This document shows positions 62,160 through 64,000 of a stretch of DNA of 64,000 nt, in pieces. How positions within the stretch are numbered: the stretch's first letter is position 1; the number at the start of each line of letters is the position of its first letter. Position numbers and translations under genes: made by a program. Under the pieces are notes generated by a model, which was not told the origin of the DNA, made no database searches, and saw only the letters and a program-made list of their open reading frames with translations. The stretch is from Geothrix sp. 21YS21S-2 (GTDB lineage Bacteria; Acidobacteriota; Holophagae; Holophagales; Holophagaceae): positions 468,001 to 532,000 of the forward strand of contig NZ_CP132910.1 in NCBI RefSeq assembly GCF_030846775.1, written 5' to 3'.

Positions 62160-63184
62160 GTGCCCACCTCCTGCGGCCTGAGCATTCCGGTCTCGGCGGC
62201 GAAACAGCGGGGGTCCTCTCCGAACAGGTCCCCGGCCAGCAGGGCATGAACCCGGCAACCTCCGCAGTTCTGGGTCAGTTCGCAGTGCCCGCACTGCCCT
62301 CCGAAGGCTCGCTTCCGGATCCGGACCATGTCCGGCGAATACCAGGCGGCCCGCAGGTAGTTCACGTGACCGACCCGATGGGCGAGGGGCCTGCAGGGAT
62401 AGATGGACCCGTCCACATCCACGGAGAAGTGGTTGCGCCCGGCGACACAGCCCGCCCGGTTTTTCGCGAAGCCTGCGTCCGCGGAACAGTGGACGGGGTC
62501 CTCGACGCCCACGGTGGACGCCCCCTCATGGGCGATGGCCCAGCGGTGGAACTCCCTGCGTTGCTCCCGGGTGATCTGGAGGAGTGCGGAACCCGCGCCC
62601 ACCGGGAAGACTTCCCGCAGGTGGAAATGGAGCCCCAGGTCGTCCAGCTCCTCCACGAAACGTTGGAGATACGGATAGTTGGAGGCCGTCACGGTGGTGC
62701 TCACCGTCAGGCGGAAGCCCATGCCCTTCAACATCCTCAAGGTCGCCATCGCGGTGTCGAAGACGCCCTGACCCCGGATGCCGTCGGTGTGCGGCTTCGG
62801 GCCCTCCAGGCTCACCTGGATGAACCTCAGGCCCACCAGGTAGAGATCCCGGGCCAAGGCGCGGTTCATGCGTGTGCCGTTGGTGAAGAGAAGGGCGTCC
62901 CCGCCCTTCGTCCCGATGATGTACTCCACGATCTCCACCAGATCTTTCCGGAGGGTGGGTTCTCCCCCAGAGAGATGGATATCGGGGAGGAACCCCTCGC
63001 TGGCCCCGAACGCGAAGATCGCGTCCAGGCGCCGCTTGATTTCCGGCAGTGCAGGCATCTCGCCACCGCTGTGGTTCGCGTCATAGCAGTGCGCGCAGGA
63101 GAGATTGCACGCGTGGAGAAGATGGAGTTGGACGGAAAAATAGGCATGGCCGCCATAGGAGGCTGCTTGTGCGGGGGTGGTCAT
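62153..63184 (-). CDS. Radical SAM/SPASM peptide-modifying enzyme
   Basis: From the ATG at 63184 the protein has 343 residues. The 4Fe-4S/SAM motif is HACNLSCAHCYD (Cys26, Cys30, Cys33), with SGGEPTLRKDLVEI, the next SAM-binding loop, and LRFIQVSLEGPKPHTD. The C-terminal SPASM part has CVAGRNHFSVDVDGSIYPCR and CGHCELTQNCGGCRVHALLA, for extra iron-sulfur clusters. SPASM enzymes often modify ribosomal peptides (thioether or C-C bonds). It is the first enzyme gene, 58 bases after the peptide gene, and overlaps the MNIO gene by 7 bases. Confidence 0.94.
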   Translation of the reverse strand: MTTPAQAASYGGHAYFSVQLHLLHACNLSCAHCYDANHSGGEMPALPEIKRRLDAIFAFGASEGFLPDIHLSGGEPTLRKDLVEIVEYIIGTKGGDALLFTNGTRMNRALARDLYLVGLRFIQVSLEGPKPHTDGIRGQGVFDTAMATLRMLKGMGFRLTVSTTVTASNYPYLQRFVEELDDLGLHFHLREVFPVGAGSALLQITREQRREFHRWAIAHEGASTVGVEDPVHCSADAGFAKNRAGCVAGRNHFSVDVDGSIYPCRPLAHRVGHVNYLRAAWYSPDMVRIRKRAFGGQCGHCELTQNCGGCRVHALLAGDLFGEDPRCFAAETGMLRPQEVGTC

Positions 63185-63242
63185 GATGCGCCTCCATGGG
63201 CGGCGGGGCGGGGGGGGGCCGAGGGCCCACCCCCAACCGGGT

Positions 63243-63548
63243 CTACTTGGTGGCTTCAGGCTTCTTCTCGGCCTTCTTGGGCTTCTTGGGCTTGGTGTCC
63301 TTGCTGCCGCAGGAACCCGCACCGCAGGCGCCCTCCTTGCCGCCCTTCTTCACTTCGCCGGCGTCCTTCTTCTCGTCGCCCTTCTTGTCCTCCTTGGACT
63401 CCTTGGCACCACAGGAACCGGACATGTCGTGGGCTTCAATGGAAGCCGAGGACTTGGCCACCTGGGCTGCCCCCAGAGTGGGGGCCGCGCCGGTCAGGAG
63501 GACCGTGGCGGCGAAGAGGCCGCTGAGGTGTATCAGTTGATTGGTCAT
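63243..63548 (-). CDS. Cys/Gly/Lys-rich secreted peptide, candidate RiPP precursor
   Basis: The 101-residue protein has a signal peptide (LSGLFAATVLLTGAAPTLGA) and a mature part rich in Lys and Asp/Glu. It carries exactly three Cys, all followed by Gly: SGSCGAK (Cys46) and EGACGAGSCGSK (Cys75, Cys80). The EGxCG core resembles the EGKCG repeats of HvfA/bufferin precursors that MNIO enzymes modify, with Ala in place of Lys. It lies at the head of the radical SAM/MNIO operon, with a GGAG site. Which Cys are changed, if any, is unknown. Confidence 0.8.
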   Translation of the reverse strand: MTNQLIHLSGLFAATVLLTGAAPTLGAAQVAKSSASIEAHDMSGSCGAKESKEDKKGDEKKDAGEVKKGGKEGACGAGSCGSKDTKPKKPKKAEKKPEATK

Positions 63549-63751
63549 AAAATCTCCATGCGGAAGTACCGCGAATGGGCCAGCGGCCCAGGGTGAAAAA
63601 AATCATAGAAACAGAGGCACTGGAGCGCAGCCCACCCAGGCCCCCCCGGAAGGGGACGGGCCTTCCAATTCCATGGCCATATGATGAATTGGCCATGCCG
63701 TTTCGAAGGGTCAAGCCCTAGATCAAAGTGCCACATTCCTTGCGTGGAAAG

Positions 63752-63787
63752 TTGACCTGGAATCCGGGAATGCAGACCTGGAATCCA
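63752..63787 (+). repeat. Short direct repeat
   Basis: GACCTGGAATCC occurs twice about 22 bases apart in the gap before the operon's first gene. It may be a regulator-binding site upstream of the precursor or of nothing; the gap 63549-63814 shows no gene. Confidence 0.25.
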
Positions 63788-63814
63788 GGTTTCGTTGGGA
63801 GGCCCGGGTCCGGA

Positions 63815-64000
63815 CTAGTTGGAACCTTCGGTGAACACACCGGCCTTGACCGGGGGGAAGTCCAGGACAGTCTTCGCGACCCTGTTGAGGTAGTTGGTGA
63901 GGATATTGAGCGCGACGTTCGCAACCGTCTCCACGATCTCCGAATCGGTGAGGCCGGCGGCGCGGGCCGCAGCCAGGTCCTCGTCGTTCAGTTCACCGCG
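63815..64000 (-). CDS. Carboxymuconolactone-decarboxylase/AhpD-like protein (5' end outside window)
   Basis: The last 61 residues read GELNDEDLAAARAAGLTDSE followed by IVETVANVALNILTNYLNRV and end in TVLDFPPVKAG. This is the C-terminal helical pattern of CMD/AhpD-family proteins, whose CxxCH active site would lie upstream, outside the window. Those proteins act on lactones or as alkyl-hydroperoxidase partners. It is convergent with none of the operon genes and has no clear link to them. Confidence 0.8.
   Translation of the reverse strand, partial: RGELNDEDLAAARAAGLTDSEIVETVANVALNILTNYLNRVAKTVLDFPPVKAGVFTEGSN

Noticed and set aside
63243-63548. Selenocysteine (UGA) in the precursor, as in selenobacteriocin systems with radical SAM maturases
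   Set aside because: The frame has only Cys codons at the three CG sites and ends with TAG; no in-frame TGA occurs.
1-64000. CRISPR arrays, rRNA genes and complete tRNA genes
   Set aside because: No regularly spaced repeats, no rRNA segments and no complete tRNA clover-leaf were found on either strand by eye.

Overview
The window is GC-rich (roughly 65%) bacterial chromosome. Dense two-component, diguanylate cyclase and chemoreceptor genes, polyphosphate and phosphate-scavenging genes, and a molybdenum hydroxylase fit a free-living Gram-negative bacterium. My best guess is Acidobacteriota of the Holophaga/Geothrix group. That is an inference from gene style; there is no rRNA gene here to test it.

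Layout. 1-930: 5' part of a protoporphyrinogen-oxidase-like gene. 1705-4274: a two-subunit molybdopterin hydroxylase. 4903-9140: a chemoreceptor, a CPBP protease and a secreted beta-propeller protein. 9380-10440: gene debris (Pal fragment, sensor fragment, hydrolase fragment). 10460-13891: a minus-strand set of secreted proteins of unknown role. 14107-15153: an ECF sigma factor with a DGC-domain protein. 15220-23430: a decayed mobile region. It starts with the 3' fragment of a CAT-anticodon tRNA next to a tyrosine integrase, and holds fragments of other genes (a sensor, an extracellular domain, a serine recombinase and a chemoreceptor) among a few intact genes.

23509-47160 has a phosphate theme: a phosphate-selective porin split by a complete IS3-family element with a CAGG target duplication, ppk, a PstS-like binding protein, a PAP2 phosphatase and a large alkaline phosphatase. 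Inside it lies a SiaABCD-type c-di-GMP module (33377-36486). The siaBCD genes form one compact operon with the PstS-like gene and a pseudokinase/TonB-tail membrane protein, which suggests that phosphate or another ligand sensed in the periplasm controls c-di-GMP. A PHP-glycosyltransferase fusion and a six-hairpin glycosidase sit between.

48403-57640 is mixed: a STAS protein, a GlxA-type regulator next to a secreted DJ-1 protein with three cysteine metal-binding modules, a sigma54 activator, thioredoxin with a sensorless histidine kinase, DUF302, an AraC regulator and an FMN reductase with no normal start codon.

57734-63548 is the most striking locus. One minus-strand set runs from a Cys/Gly/Lys precursor-like peptide with a signal sequence, through a radical SAM/SPASM enzyme, a DUF692 (MNIO) oxidase and its DUF2063 partner, to a thioredoxin, YceI and two spondin-domain proteins. 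It looks like a RiPP pathway related to the hvf/bufferin metal-stress systems, but with an added radical SAM enzyme. The window ends in the 3' end of a carboxymuconolactone-decarboxylase-family gene.
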